Assembly (NCBI RefSeq): GCF_029254265.1 | Contig: NZ_JAQWXX010000023.1 | Coordinates: 1-40,473, forward strand | DNA: 40,473 nt | From: Algoriphagus sp. | Lineage (GTDB): Bacteria > Bacteroidota > Bacteroidia > Cytophagales > Cyclobacteriaceae | Reading direction: 5' to 3' | Shown: positions 1 to 8,336 of the stretch, piece after piece | Layout: the number at the start of each line of letters is the position of its first letter | Numbering within the stretch: position 1 is the first letter of the stretch | Translations under genes and position numbers: made by a program | The notes under the pieces: model-generated | Databases searched by the model: none | The model's input: only the letters and a program-made list of their open reading frames with translations | What the model was told of the DNA's origin: nothing

Positions 1-18
1 TGCCGATAGCTATCGGCA
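1..18. repeat. Perfect 18-bp palindrome
   Basis: The first 18 bases are a perfect palindrome with the core CCGATAGCTATCGG. Related imperfect versions occur at about 858-874 and 893-916. It looks like a dispersed palindromic repeat; no function can be assigned. Confidence 0.7.
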
Positions 19-20
19 CG

Positions 21-120
21 GCTTACTAACAGGCTTCACCAACTCGCCTGCAAGGGACTTCCACCCTCTGGAATAATTTGGTATCTTCGATACCAGATGC
101 CCATGCTGGGCACACACAAA
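21..120 (+). repeat. Leader repeat, copy A
   Basis: About 100 bases resemble 1171-1300. Shared blocks are CTTACTAA, CTTCACCAA, a CCTCTGGAATAATTTGGT / CCTCCGGAATTATTTGGT block, and a block ending GGGCACACACAAA / GGGTACACACAAA. Both copies run into a hairpin and then a gene. The copies are clearly diverged, so this is an old repeat. It is non-coding as far as I can see. Confidence 0.55.
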
Positions 121-243
121 GCATATAGCTTATGGCGGGAGAACGACTGCCAGCAAGGTTTTCGCTTCGTAGCCAGCTTTGGTTTCATTGGACAGGAAAG
201 TTCTTCGAAACCGCCACAAGCCATATGCAAAACGTTATGGTGC
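121..243 (+). repeat. Hairpin with attC-like 3' end upstream of cassette-like gene
   Basis: The arm GCATATAGCTTATGGCGG (121-138) is the reverse complement of 211-228 at 16 of 18 positions, giving a long imperfect hairpin. It is followed by AAAAC and then GTTATGGTGC at 234-243. The exact reverse complement, GCACCATAAC, lies at 810-819 over the stop codon of the next gene. A hairpin followed by GTT, with a matching inverse element at the far end of the gene, is how integron gene cassettes are arranged. No integrase gene is in the window, so the assignment is inferential. Confidence 0.45.
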
Positions 244-251
244 ATTTTAAT

Positions 252-818
252 ATGACAGACAAAAACACGAAATATCATTTATTTACATTAGGGACAGGGA
301 CTCTTTTTTTGACAACCTATTTCCTGCAAGACTACCTTTGGGAAAAAATATGGTTTTTTGCTGTAATTCCTTTAATGCTTTTAGGAATTGCCTTTTTTGT
401 GTTTTTCGTTTTGTCAATAACTTATAAAAATCGAAAGGGCATTCTAATCGGGATTTTAATTTTAGGAATCATTTCGACATCAGAACTGATAAATTCAGAG
501 GTGTTTAAAAGCAAAAAAATATTGGAAGCGACCCTGATGGACGATTTATCTGCAATTCATTTGACACTAAGAGCTGATAAGAAATTTGAAATGGTTTCTT
601 CAAATATGTTTAATGAAGATTTCTATAAAGGGAATTACCATATTATAGACAACAAAATAATCTTTGAAGACAAACGATATAGTAATGATTTCATTCCTGA
701 TACATTGACAATCATTGGTGATAAAATCATCGTAAGATTTGATGAAAATGGGAATCCAGTTACAGACTTTGCTACATATTTTGACATTAAGAAAAACAGA
801 ATAAAAAACGCACCATAA
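252..818 (+). CDS. Hypothetical membrane protein, cassette-like gene
   Basis: A 188-residue protein starting MTDKNTKYH. Three hydrophobic stretches occupy roughly residues 8-24, 33-58 and 63-80. A polar C-terminal part of about 100 residues follows, with alternating beta-like segments and a GNYHIIDNKIIF motif that recalls small lipocalin-like domains (weak resemblance only). I chose the ATG at 252 rather than the in-frame ATG at 132 because the sequence from 121 to 243 forms the hairpin and attC-like boundary and translates to an unconvincing N-terminus. The stop codon lies inside the inverted 10-mer at 810-819. No family recognised; the location suggests mobile-cassette cargo. Confidence 0.6.
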   Translation: MTDKNTKYHLFTLGTGTLFLTTYFLQDYLWEKIWFFAVIPLMLLGIAFFVFFVLSITYKNRKGILIGILILGIISTSELINSEVFKSKKILEATLMDDLSAIHLTLRADKKFEMVSSNMFNEDFYKGNYHIIDNKIIFEDKRYSNDFIPDTLTIIGDKIIVRFDENGNPVTDFATYFDIKKNRIKNAP

Positions 819-1170
819 CAACTAGGTTTTCGTTGCGTGCGTAGCACGAACAATGATCCCGATAGCTATGCGGGACGCTGTTGCACTGCCTGTCCCGATA
901 GCGAAGCGTATCGGGAGAACCGGAGAGGTTCTTATGGGGATTGAGTCGGGTTTTAAGTCTTTTATTTATGCAGGAAGTAGGTTTAAAAATGGGATGTTAG
1001 ATTCCCGGTATCCTCAAAAGTTAGATTTTTTATAATTTATAAATCCTTCCTGAGATGTTTTGGATGTCATTTTTTATCGTTAGGACATAGTTATCCAATC
1101 CCCATCCTTTTTATTTTTTAAAAAGTAAGTGAATAGTAAGGAAGAAGTAATCATTTTTTCAGGACACGAA
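819..1170. other. Gene-free, repeat-rich stretch
   Basis: No convincing gene between 819 and the leader repeat at 1171. It holds several short hairpins: CGTGC/GCACG near 836-848, an imperfect CCCGATAGCTATGCGGG near 858-874, TCCCGATA/TATCGGGA at 893-916 and AGAACC/GGTTCT at 916-932. The short open frames here have atypical composition and overlap the hairpins. The order fits a degraded end of a repeat or cassette structure. Confidence 0.5.
893..932. repeat. Two adjacent hairpins, REP-like
   Basis: TCCCGATA at 893-900 pairs with TATCGGGA at 909-916 around an 8-base loop. Immediately after, AGAACC at 916-921 pairs with GGTTCT at 927-932. The first hairpin shares its core with the palindrome at 1-18. 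No long T-run follows, so a simple terminator is less likely than a dispersed repeat. Confidence 0.5.
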
Positions 1171-1334
1171 TTGCTTCTTACTAAGATCCTTCACCAAGTC
1201 AACAGGACCGGATGCCAGAATACTTCGGTTCAGCCTTTTCATCCTCCGGAATTATTTGGTAACTTTAATACGCGATTCCAATATTGGGTACACACAAAAC
1301 CTAAGAAATATGTCCCTCAGGCTTGATTTCTTAG
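1171..1334 (+). repeat. Leader repeat, copy B, ending in a hairpin
   Basis: The second, diverged copy of the 21-120 leader, again ending in a GGGTACACACAAAA block. It is followed by a perfect 9-bp stem, CTAAGAAAT at 1301-1309 with ATTTCTTAG at 1326-1334. As in copy A, a gene follows (start at 1415). An open frame reads through from 1256 into the esterase gene, but that stretch is repeat sequence, not a plausible protein N-terminus. Confidence 0.5.
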
Positions 1335-1414
1335 TGGGAAGGCTAGCCGCAAAGCAGCCTAACATTTGGTTTAGAATTTTTAAAAACATTCGCATAATTT
1401 TTAAACATACGGCA

Positions 1415-2713
1415 ATGAAAGATTCAATTATTGCAACCCTGCAAAAACACAAAAATGACTTTAAAAACACGGAAGATTTACAACCCTTAATCCAGGAAAT
1501 AAAAGACAAAAGGATTGTAATGATTGGCGAGGCTTCACATGGTACGCATGAATATTACAAATGGAGGGCTAGAATTTCGAAAATATTGATGGAGGAACAT
1601 GGGTTTGACTTCGTAGCCGTGGAAGGAGATTGGCCTCCATGTTATGAACTCAACCGCCACGTAAAAAATTACGCTGATGCCGAAGTAGCGACCGGAAAAG
1701 TATTCAAGAAATTTGAAAGATGGCCCTCTTGGATGTGGGCGAACTGGGAGGTGTACGAATGGGCGGAATGGCTTAGGCATTTTAATAAAGGTTTTCCCTT
1801 GAATAAACGAAAAGGCTTTTATGGATTAGATGTCTATAGCCTCTGGGAATCACTTGAGGCCATTATGGATTATCTGAAAAAAGAAGATCAAGCCGCTTTT
1901 GAGACCGCTACCACAGCAATGCGATGTTTCGAACCTTTTGGAGAAGGAGACGGACAGAAATATGCAATGTCAACAAGATTGGTACCCAAGGGATGTAGTG
2001 AAGAAGTAAGCCAACTGCTCTCTCAAATCAGAAGGAATGCGCCAAATTATAATACAGATCGAGAGCATGCTTTTAGCACCCAACAGAATGCGATAGTCAT
2101 CAAAAATGCCGAAAACTATTACCGGATCATGGCATCTGGGAGTGCGTCTACATGGAACATGCGTGACAAACACATGATGGACACCTTAGACCGGCTGATG
2201 GAGTTTCACGGAAAAGCTGCGAAAGGAATCGTTTGGGCGCATAACACGCATATTGGAGATGCTTCCTACACAGACATGGGGGACCAAGGTTTGTATAACA
2301 TAGGGGAACTTGGCCGTAAGGAATATGGAAAAAATAATGTCTCACTGATTGGCTTTGGAAGTTATCATGGAAGTGTTTTGGCTGGAAGATCTTGGGGAGC
2401 ACCTGCAGAAAAAATGTACTTACCGATCGCTCCTGAAAACAGTTGGGAAGATTTGTGTCACCAGGCAGGAGAACAATTCCACATAAATTGTGAAGACCTG
2501 AAGTCAAATGCTGCACTACAAAGAAGAATTGCCCATCGTGCAGTGGGTGTAGTCTATAATCCAAAGCTTGAACGGTATGGAAACTATGTTCCGACAGTTA
2601 TTCCGGAGCGATACGATCATTTTCTGTTCCTCAACGAAACGCAGGCATTGCATCAAATTGATATTTCTGTGGAGTCAGCAATGACTCCTGAAACTTTCCC
2701 ATTTGGGGTTTAA
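1415..2713 (+). CDS. Erythromycin-esterase-family hydrolase
   Basis: A 432-residue protein of the erythromycin esterase (Ere-like) superfamily. Family motifs are visible near the N-terminus: VMIGEASHGTHEYYKWR with its acidic and histidine residues, then VAVEGDWPPCYELNRHV, and further on VWAHNTHIGDA. I chose the ATG at 1415 because the family domain starts right after it and the upstream in-frame sequence is leader repeat. The gene is 14 bases from a LigD phosphoesterase gene. Most chromosomal members have unknown substrates, so macrolide resistance should not be inferred. No signal peptide, so probably cytoplasmic. Confidence 0.85.
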   Translation: MKDSIIATLQKHKNDFKNTEDLQPLIQEIKDKRIVMIGEASHGTHEYYKWRARISKILMEEHGFDFVAVEGDWPPCYELNRHVKNYADAEVATGKVFKKFERWPSWMWANWEVYEWAEWLRHFNKGFPLNKRKGFYGLDVYSLWESLEAIMDYLKKEDQAAFETATTAMRCFEPFGEGDGQKYAMSTRLVPKGCSEEVSQLLSQIRRNAPNYNTDREHAFSTQQNAIVIKNAENYYRIMASGSASTWNMRDKHMMDTLDRLMEFHGKAAKGIVWAHNTHIGDASYTDMGDQGLYNIGELGRKEYGKNNVSLIGFGSYHGSVLAGRSWGAPAEKMYLPIAPENSWEDLCHQAGEQFHINCEDLKSNAALQRRIAHRAVGVVYNPKLERYGNYVPTVIPERYDHFLFLNETQALHQIDISVESAMTPETFPFGV

Positions 2714-2727
2714 TCAAAAGCCTTGTT

Positions 2728-3321
2728 ATGAGAAATAAAGAATATAAAGAAAAACGTGATTTCAGTAAAACAAATGAGCCATTTGGGGATAAGGGAAAAG
2801 GCAAAACGAACGAGCCTATTTTCGTGATCCAAAAACACGATGCCAGCCATCTCCATTATGACTTCAGAATTGAAATAGACGGAACACTGAAATCTTGGTC
2901 TGTCCCTAAGGGCCCGAGTACAGATCCCCATGAAAAGAGATTAGCTGTTCCCACCGAAGACCATCCTTTGGAATACGCAGACTTTGAAGGGATGATCCCT
3001 GAAGGACAATATGGAGGAGGAACGGTGATGATTTGGGATAGGGGAACTTTCGATAACATCGCGGAAGACGAAAAGGGTAAGCCAATCTCGCTCAAAAAAT
3101 CATACGAAAATGGAACGGTAGAAATTTACCTGAAAGGAGAAAAGCTGAAAGGCGGTTACGCCCTTATCAAAATGAAGAGTGGCAATATGGAAGGAAACTG
3201 GCTACTGATAAAAATGGATGACGATAAGGCAGATGCACGTCGAAATCCTGTCAATACGGAAACGAAAAGCGTGAAAACAGGACGTAGCCTGGAAGAAATA
3301 AAAAAGGAAAAACCCAAATGA
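2728..3321 (+). CDS. Stand-alone LigD 3'-phosphoesterase domain protein
   Basis: A 197-residue protein matching the phosphoesterase (PE) module of LigD, which trims 3' phosphate or ribonucleotide ends during non-homologous end joining. Visible motifs: FVIQKHDASHLHYDFRIEIDG with the metal-binding His/His/Asp set, LKSWSVPKGPS, TEDHPLEYADFEG with the later His, and PEGQYGGGTVMIWDRG. The basic C-terminal tail from about residue 165 looks like a linker. The gene overlaps the polymerase-module gene by 4 bases (ATGA), so translation is probably coupled. In many bacteria these modules are fused with a ligase; here PE is a separate polypeptide. Confidence 0.9.
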   Translation: MRNKEYKEKRDFSKTNEPFGDKGKGKTNEPIFVIQKHDASHLHYDFRIEIDGTLKSWSVPKGPSTDPHEKRLAVPTEDHPLEYADFEGMIPEGQYGGGTVMIWDRGTFDNIAEDEKGKPISLKKSYENGTVEIYLKGEKLKGGYALIKMKSGNMEGNWLLIKMDDDKADARRNPVNTETKSVKTGRSLEEIKKEKPK

Positions 3322-4139
3322 AAATCGAAGAAATTGAAATATCGAATCCAGACAAATTAATTTTTCCGGATAAGAAAATCACCAAGCTGGACATGGTGAA
3401 ATACTACGATAAGGTCGCTGATAGAATGTTGCCTTTTCTAAAAGACCGACCATTGACACTTCAGCGCTTCCCAGACGGTATTGATAAGGAAGGCTTTTAC
3501 CAAAAAAACGCCGGGGATTATTTCCCTGATTATGTCGAAACCGTTACAATAAAAACAGAAGAAGGAAGCAATACCCAGGTGATCTGCAATAACAAAAAAA
3601 CCCTTATTTATTTAGCAAATCTGGGCACAGTGACTTTCCATATCTGGTTGGCGAAAAAGGACGATTTACATAAGCCCGATAAAGTGGTTTTTGATCTAGA
3701 TCCACCAAAAGATTCTTTTGAAAGCGTAAAGGATGCCGCTGAAAAAATCGGGGAATTTCTTCGTAAAGAGGGCAAAGAACCAAAGTTGATGACGACAGGA
3801 AAAATCGGGTTTCATATCTGGTATCCCATAAGGCGCGACAAAAACTTCGATGAGCGCAGGGAAGAAGCGAAAGCACTTGCGGATAAAATGGAAGAAAAAT
3901 ATCCCGATATTCTGACCACCGCTATCCGGAAAAACAAAAGAGAGAATAAAGTTTTCATTGATTACCTCCGAAATGCATATGGTCAGACCTCAGTTTGTCC
4001 TTATTCACTTCGCCCCATATCCTCTTGCGGGGTGGCAACGCCTTTGGACTGGGATGAATTGTCAAAAATCAAAAAACCAGATCAGTATACTATTGCAAAT
4101 CTTTTCAGACGCTTGGAGCATACAGATCAATCCATGTAG
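3318..4139 (+). CDS. LigD polymerase/primase-like domain protein
   Basis: A 273-residue protein covering the polymerase (POL) module of LigD, an archaeo-eukaryotic-primase-like enzyme that adds nucleotides at broken ends. It starts with the typical ISNPDKLIFP segment. It retains the metal-binding VFDLDPP motif, the TTGKIGFHIWYPI nucleotide-binding segment and FIDYLRNAYGQTSVCPYSLRP with the third acidic residue. Nothing essential appears lost. The ATP-dependent ligase module is absent and no Ku gene is in the window; either may be elsewhere. The gene is coupled to the PE gene by a 4-base overlap. Confidence 0.9.
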   Translation: MKIEEIEISNPDKLIFPDKKITKLDMVKYYDKVADRMLPFLKDRPLTLQRFPDGIDKEGFYQKNAGDYFPDYVETVTIKTEEGSNTQVICNNKKTLIYLANLGTVTFHIWLAKKDDLHKPDKVVFDLDPPKDSFESVKDAAEKIGEFLRKEGKEPKLMTTGKIGFHIWYPIRRDKNFDERREEAKALADKMEEKYPDILTTAIRKNKRENKVFIDYLRNAYGQTSVCPYSLRPISSCGVATPLDWDELSKIKKPDQYTIANLFRRLEHTDQSM

Positions 4140-4284
4140 TATCTCCAAACTCAAGCGGTTTTTTATTCCGTAAATTCCCCGGAGCAAAAGTAAATTCACT
4201 TTATACCGAACAGGCTTCTAAGCCAAACTAATCCAAGCAAGGTAGACTAATCATGCCTTAATCAATATCAGAGACAACAGGTTA

Positions 4285-5034
4285 ATGGAAAATAGTTTAT
4301 TCAATAATTATCTTTTTGATCTCCTTGATTCTCTGGAACAGAATCTTTCTGCCTTTATAACAGACCAAAATCCCGAAAGTCTCCACCGTATCAGGATAGA
4401 CCTAAAAAAAATAAAAGCCTTATTTTCCTTTGCTGAGTATATGAATAAAGAAAAATATGATGCTGCTAAGCTTAAGCCTCTATTTGGTGAAGCAGGAGAA
4501 ATAAGGGAAATGCATCTAAACATTCAACTATTGAGTTCAGCTCCCCAACCTCCCAAAAGACTTATTACTCAGTTGAAGAAGGAAAAAAATATTCTCACTC
4601 AAGAGTTTATTGAAAATGGTTCAGGATATATCAAGCTTGTAAAGGATTTTAAAGGGGGAATTTGTTTTCCTGAAATACGGTGGCGAAAAAAAAGAATCAT
4701 TAAGTACTTTAAAAAGGAGCAGAAAAAAACAAACGAAATACTCCAGAACATAGACAGAGAAGGCCTGCATGAATACCGAAAAAAAATAAAGAAACTGGTT
4801 TATGTATATAATGCCTTGCCAAAAAAAATTCAAAATAAAATTGACTTGAATGAAGCGGAAATTACGAAGCTGCAAAAGAGGCTGGGCGATTGGCACGACA
4901 CTTATTCCGCGATTCATTTTCTTTCTAGAAAACCTTTACCTCTCAAGACAGCTGAATATGTTTTTAAGTTAAAAGAAGAAGAAAAAAGACGTTTTAATAA
5001 ATTGGTCAAAAGCTTGATAAAGAAGCGGAAATGA
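4285..5034 (+). CDS. CHAD domain protein
   Basis: A 249-residue, helical, lysine-rich protein with the conserved histidines of the CHAD domain: ESLHRIRIDLKKIKALF near residue 26, LHEYRKKIKKLVYVYNAL near 160 and LGDWHDTYSAIHFL near 202. CHAD proteins bind inorganic polyphosphate in systems studied so far, and many sit beside polyphosphate or phosphate genes. No such neighbour is visible here. The gene lies 145 bases after the LigD polymerase gene and may have its own promoter, although I see no clear one. Confidence 0.8.
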   Translation: MENSLFNNYLFDLLDSLEQNLSAFITDQNPESLHRIRIDLKKIKALFSFAEYMNKEKYDAAKLKPLFGEAGEIREMHLNIQLLSSAPQPPKRLITQLKKEKNILTQEFIENGSGYIKLVKDFKGGICFPEIRWRKKRIIKYFKKEQKKTNEILQNIDREGLHEYRKKIKKLVYVYNALPKKIQNKIDLNEAEITKLQKRLGDWHDTYSAIHFLSRKPLPLKTAEYVFKLKEEEKRRFNKLVKSLIKKRK

Positions 5035-5210
5035 AAGAGGCTTTAAGATGTCCTGCATGTATAATAGCGCCACCCCAAAAGCAACGATTCAAGAGAGTTT
5101 CTTGTCCTCCTAAATCGCCAACTTCTTGTAGGTATAAAGCAATCTATTTTAATCAAGTAAAATCGTCAAAACATTCAAAAGACTGCTTTTTTATATAGCC
5201 TCCCGGTTTC

Positions 5211-7457
5211 CTAGCCACCAAACTTCCCTTTCAGCATCGCCAGCTTGTCGGCCATCGAGCCTTCAGATTCTTTTGGCTGAGTTTTGACATCTGGCTTTTT
5301 TTCCATCTTTTTGCTACGCTCCGCAAATGGATCGGCCTTCATACTCAGCCCAATCCGCTTCCGGGCAATATCTACCTCCATGACGGTAACCTGCACTTTC
5401 TGATTTACTGATACGACCTCATTTGGATCTTTAATGAATCGGTCCGCCAAATGACTCAAGTGAACCAATCCGTCCTGATGAACTCCCACATCCACAAATG
5501 CACCAAAGGCTGTGATATTGGTAACCACACCAGGAAGCTTCATTCCTACTTTCAAGTCCGACATACTATTGACGCTTTCCTCGAAAGCAAAAACTTCAAA
5601 ATTCGCTCTAGGATCTCTCCCTGGCTTGGCTAATTCCGCCAGGATATCCTGAAGTGTGGGTAAACCTACCGTATCGGAAACATACTTATTAAGCGAGATT
5701 TTATTTCGTAATTCCTCCGAGCTCATCAATTCCTCCACCGAAGCATTGACATCTTTCGCCATTTGGGCCACCAGTGCATAGCGCTCCGGATGCACAGCTG
5801 ATCGATCTAGAAGTTGTTTGGCATGATTGATTCGAAGGAATCCCGCAGCTTGCTCAAATGCCTTTTCACCCAATCGGGGTACTTTTTTCAATTGAGCGCG
5901 GCTGGCAAAAGGTCCATTTTCATTTCTGAAGTCCACTATATTTTGAGCTAAGACTGGTCCAAGTCCAGACACGTAAGTCAGCAATTGTTTTGAAGCAGTA
6001 TTCAAGTCCACCCCTACTCCATTTACCGCAGAGATCACAGTATCATCCAAGGCATTTTTCAAAGCATTTTGGTCTACATCGTGTTGGTATTGTCCCACAC
6101 CTATAGATTTTGGGTCAATTTTCACAAGCTCTGCAAGGGGATCCATGAGTCTTCTACCAATCGAAACTGCCCCTCTTACAGTCAGATCCAAATCAGGAAA
6201 TTCTTCTCTCGCCACATCAGATGCGGAATAAATCGATGCTCCTGCCTCATTCACCATTGTGACGATAACTGACTTAGGCAAATTAAGACGCTTGACAAAA
6301 GCCTCAGTTTCCCGACCTGCTGTTCCATTTCCAATTGCAATAGCCTGAATATTAAATTTCTCTGCTAGGCCTTTTACTGTCATTCCAGCCTCAGCTGTTT
6401 TTCGTTGAGGTTCATGAGGATAAATCGCCTCATAATGTAGAAACTGTCCCTGAGGACCTAGACAAACTAGCTTACAACCTGTACGGAATCCCGGATCAAT
6501 TGCCATCACTGACTTTTCTCCCAACGGAGCGCCAAGCAATAACTGCTTGAGGTTCTCTGTAAAAACTTTGATTGCTTCTTCGTCTGCTTTTTTCTTAGTA
6601 ATAAGCCGAACTTCAGTTTCCATACTTGGCTTGAGTAGTCTCTTGTAAGCATCTTTGATCGCCAATCTAACTTGATCTGCAGAGCTGTTTGAGGAATCTT
6701 GTAAGATTTCCTTTTCCATCAAATGGATTGCTGCAGCTTCTTCCGGGACAGTGTCCAATAGTAGAAAAAGCTCCTTCTCCCCTCTTCGCATGGCCAATAC
6801 CCGATGCGAGGGAGCCGTTTTGATCGGTTCAGTCCATTCGAAATAATCCTTGTATTTGATCGCTTCTGCTTCTTTTCCAGGAATTACTCTGGAAGTAAAA
6901 TTCCCTTCGGTCAAGAAGAGTTTTCTCATCTTTTCACGCAATTCAGCGTTTTCATTTACCCACTCTGCAATGATATCCCGAGCTCCTTGAAGTGCCTCCT
7001 CGATAGAATTGACCTCCTTTTCAGCATCCAAATAATTGCTGGCTTCAGATTCCAGATCAATGGATTTTTGGGAGAAAATTAATTCAGCCAAAGGCTCCAA
7101 TCCTTTTTCCCGCGCAATCATCCCTTTGGTTCGTCGCTTTGGCTTGTATGGCAAATAGATATCTTCCAGCTTGGACATGGTTTCTGCTCCCTTCACTTTG
7201 CCCTCCAGCTCGGGAGTTAGTTTCCCTTGTTCCTGTATAGATTTGAGAATTGCTTCCTTTCGTTTATCCAATTCTCGCAACTGCTCCACCCGATCACGGA
7301 TTCCCGCCACTTGCACCTCATCCAACTCTCCTGTAGCTTCCTTTCGATATCTGGAGATAAAAGGCACCGTACCTCCACCATCCAATAATTCTAGCGTAGC
7401 TTTGACTTGATTTGGGCGAATTTGCAATTCTTGGGCAATCTGTAACTCGTAATTCAT
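5211..7457 (-). CDS. tex: Tex family RNA-binding transcription accessory protein
   Basis: A 748-residue protein with the full Tex architecture. An N-terminal helical region contains YLPYKPKRRTKG. A YqgF/RNase H-like domain has MAIDPGFRTGCKL and AIGNGTAGRETE. Helix-hairpin-helix segments follow (VNTASKQLL-type and RAQLKKVPRLGEKAFEQAAGFLRI). A C-terminal S1 domain at about residues 643-707 contains ITAFGAFVDVGVHQDGLVHLS. The tail is lysine-rich. Tex binds nucleic acids and affects transcription and stress tolerance in other bacteria. It is a single gene on the minus strand. Confidence 0.95.
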   Translation of the reverse strand: MNYELQIAQELQIRPNQVKATLELLDGGGTVPFISRYRKEATGELDEVQVAGIRDRVEQLRELDKRKEAILKSIQEQGKLTPELEGKVKGAETMSKLEDIYLPYKPKRRTKGMIAREKGLEPLAELIFSQKSIDLESEASNYLDAEKEVNSIEEALQGARDIIAEWVNENAELREKMRKLFLTEGNFTSRVIPGKEAEAIKYKDYFEWTEPIKTAPSHRVLAMRRGEKELFLLLDTVPEEAAAIHLMEKEILQDSSNSSADQVRLAIKDAYKRLLKPSMETEVRLITKKKADEEAIKVFTENLKQLLLGAPLGEKSVMAIDPGFRTGCKLVCLGPQGQFLHYEAIYPHEPQRKTAEAGMTVKGLAEKFNIQAIAIGNGTAGRETEAFVKRLNLPKSVIVTMVNEAGASIYSASDVAREEFPDLDLTVRGAVSIGRRLMDPLAELVKIDPKSIGVGQYQHDVDQNALKNALDDTVISAVNGVGVDLNTASKQLLTYVSGLGPVLAQNIVDFRNENGPFASRAQLKKVPRLGEKAFEQAAGFLRINHAKQLLDRSAVHPERYALVAQMAKDVNASVEELMSSEELRNKISLNKYVSDTVGLPTLQDILAELAKPGRDPRANFEVFAFEESVNSMSDLKVGMKLPGVVTNITAFGAFVDVGVHQDGLVHLSHLADRFIKDPNEVVSVNQKVQVTVMEVDIARKRIGLSMKADPFAERSKKMEKKPDVKTQPKESEGSMADKLAMLKGKFGG

Positions 7458-7694
7458 GGGTACTATAAAGTAAAATTGAACCGCAAGTTAAGCCTCATTT
7501 TGAATCGAAAAACGAGAAATGTACTTCCTGTCACTAAGGCTTTGAAAATGTGCAGGTAAATTTGTGATATTAAAAATTGAAAGATTGTAAGATTTTAAAA
7601 TTATAAAATTTGAATATCCTCGTTGAAAACGAAGCCTTAGAGATTCCTAGAAACCTAAAAAATTCGCTTTTACCTTGTAAATCGTAAATCACAG
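7458..7694. other. Divergent AT-rich intergenic region
   Basis: Separates the divergent tex and tlpA-like genes. It is AT-rich with short repeats such as AAGATTGTAAGATTTTAAAATTATAAAATTTG. I found no convincing TTG-N19-TAnnTTTG pair on either strand and no RNA gene. Promoters for both genes must lie here. Confidence 0.4.
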
Positions 7695-8273
7695 ATGAAA
7701 ATAGATTGGAAAAAAGAAATTAAATCTTGGGGCTTGATCCTCAGCTTGTTTGCCTTTTTATATTTCACAGGACTTCTTCCTGTGGTTCAAGGGGCCATCC
7801 AATCGGTTTTACTTTCGACAGGATTGATCAAACCAAAGCTGGAGCTTGTGGATTTATCAAATCAAGATTTTAATTATCGAGGTAGATTTTTAGACTTTGA
7901 CGGAAATGAAATTTTGCTGGAATCTTACCGAGGTAAAACGCTATTTATTAATCTTTGGGCTTCTTGGTGTGGACCTTGCCGTGCAGAGATGCCGCATATT
8001 TCCGAATTGTATAAATCATTGGAAAATGAACCGAATATTGAATTTCTCTTGGTAGGATTGGATAATGACATTGAGAAAAGCAGAAATTTCCTCGACGGAA
8101 AAAGTTGGACTTTCCCCACTGCTCATGCCAGTTTTGGGTTGAATTCTTCGCTTCAAAGTCAGTCTATCCCCACCACCTTGGTAGTCAGCCCGGAGGGTAA
8201 AATCGTTTTTTACCAAGAAGGAATGAGCAATTTCAACTCCGATGAATTTCGGGATTTTTTAAAAAATCTGTAA
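7695..8273 (+). CDS. TlpA-like membrane-anchored thioredoxin
   Basis: A 192-residue protein with an N-terminal membrane anchor at about residues 12-30 and a thioredoxin fold facing the periplasm. The active site is WASWCGPC with Cys92 and Cys95, followed by the cis-proline segment SIPTTLVV. The family reduces disulfides in exported proteins, often for cytochrome c maturation or envelope repair; no partner gene is adjacent. It lies divergent from tex. Confidence 0.9.
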   Translation: MKIDWKKEIKSWGLILSLFAFLYFTGLLPVVQGAIQSVLLSTGLIKPKLELVDLSNQDFNYRGRFLDFDGNEILLESYRGKTLFINLWASWCGPCRAEMPHISELYKSLENEPNIEFLLVGLDNDIEKSRNFLDGKSWTFPTAHASFGLNSSLQSQSIPTTLVVSPEGKIVFYQEGMSNFNSDEFRDFLKNL

Positions 8274-8300
8274 GCCCTAATTAGATTAAAACTCAAAAAA

Positions 8301-8336
8301 ATGAGCTATTTGGAAATCAAAAACCAAATAACTCAT
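8301..8336 (+). promoter_or_regulatory. Hairpin covering the start codon of the next gene
   Basis: ATGAGCTATTTGG at 8301-8313 pairs with CCAAATAACTCAT at 8324-8336, with 12 of 13 positions Watson-Crick and one G-U, around a 10-base loop. The 3' arm includes the first two bases of the ATG at 8335. It could hold translation down or act as a weak end of the tlpA-like transcript. There is no T-run after it, so a standard terminator is unlikely. Confidence 0.45.

Noticed and set aside
853..1035. Open frame of 60 codons after the cassette-like gene
   Set aside because: It covers hairpins and palindromic repeats, has an improbable protein composition and no recognisable motif.
1129..1326. Open frame of 65 codons before the esterase-like gene
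   Set aside because: It consists largely of the diverged leader repeat; the similarity to copy A is at the DNA level and not kept in frame.
1256..1414. Longer N-terminus for the esterase-like protein
   Set aside because: The extra residues are translated repeat and hairpin sequence; the family domain begins after 1415.
1415..2713. Macrolide resistance gene
   Set aside because: Membership in the broad erythromycin-esterase family does not show macrolide hydrolysis; the LigD context points elsewhere.
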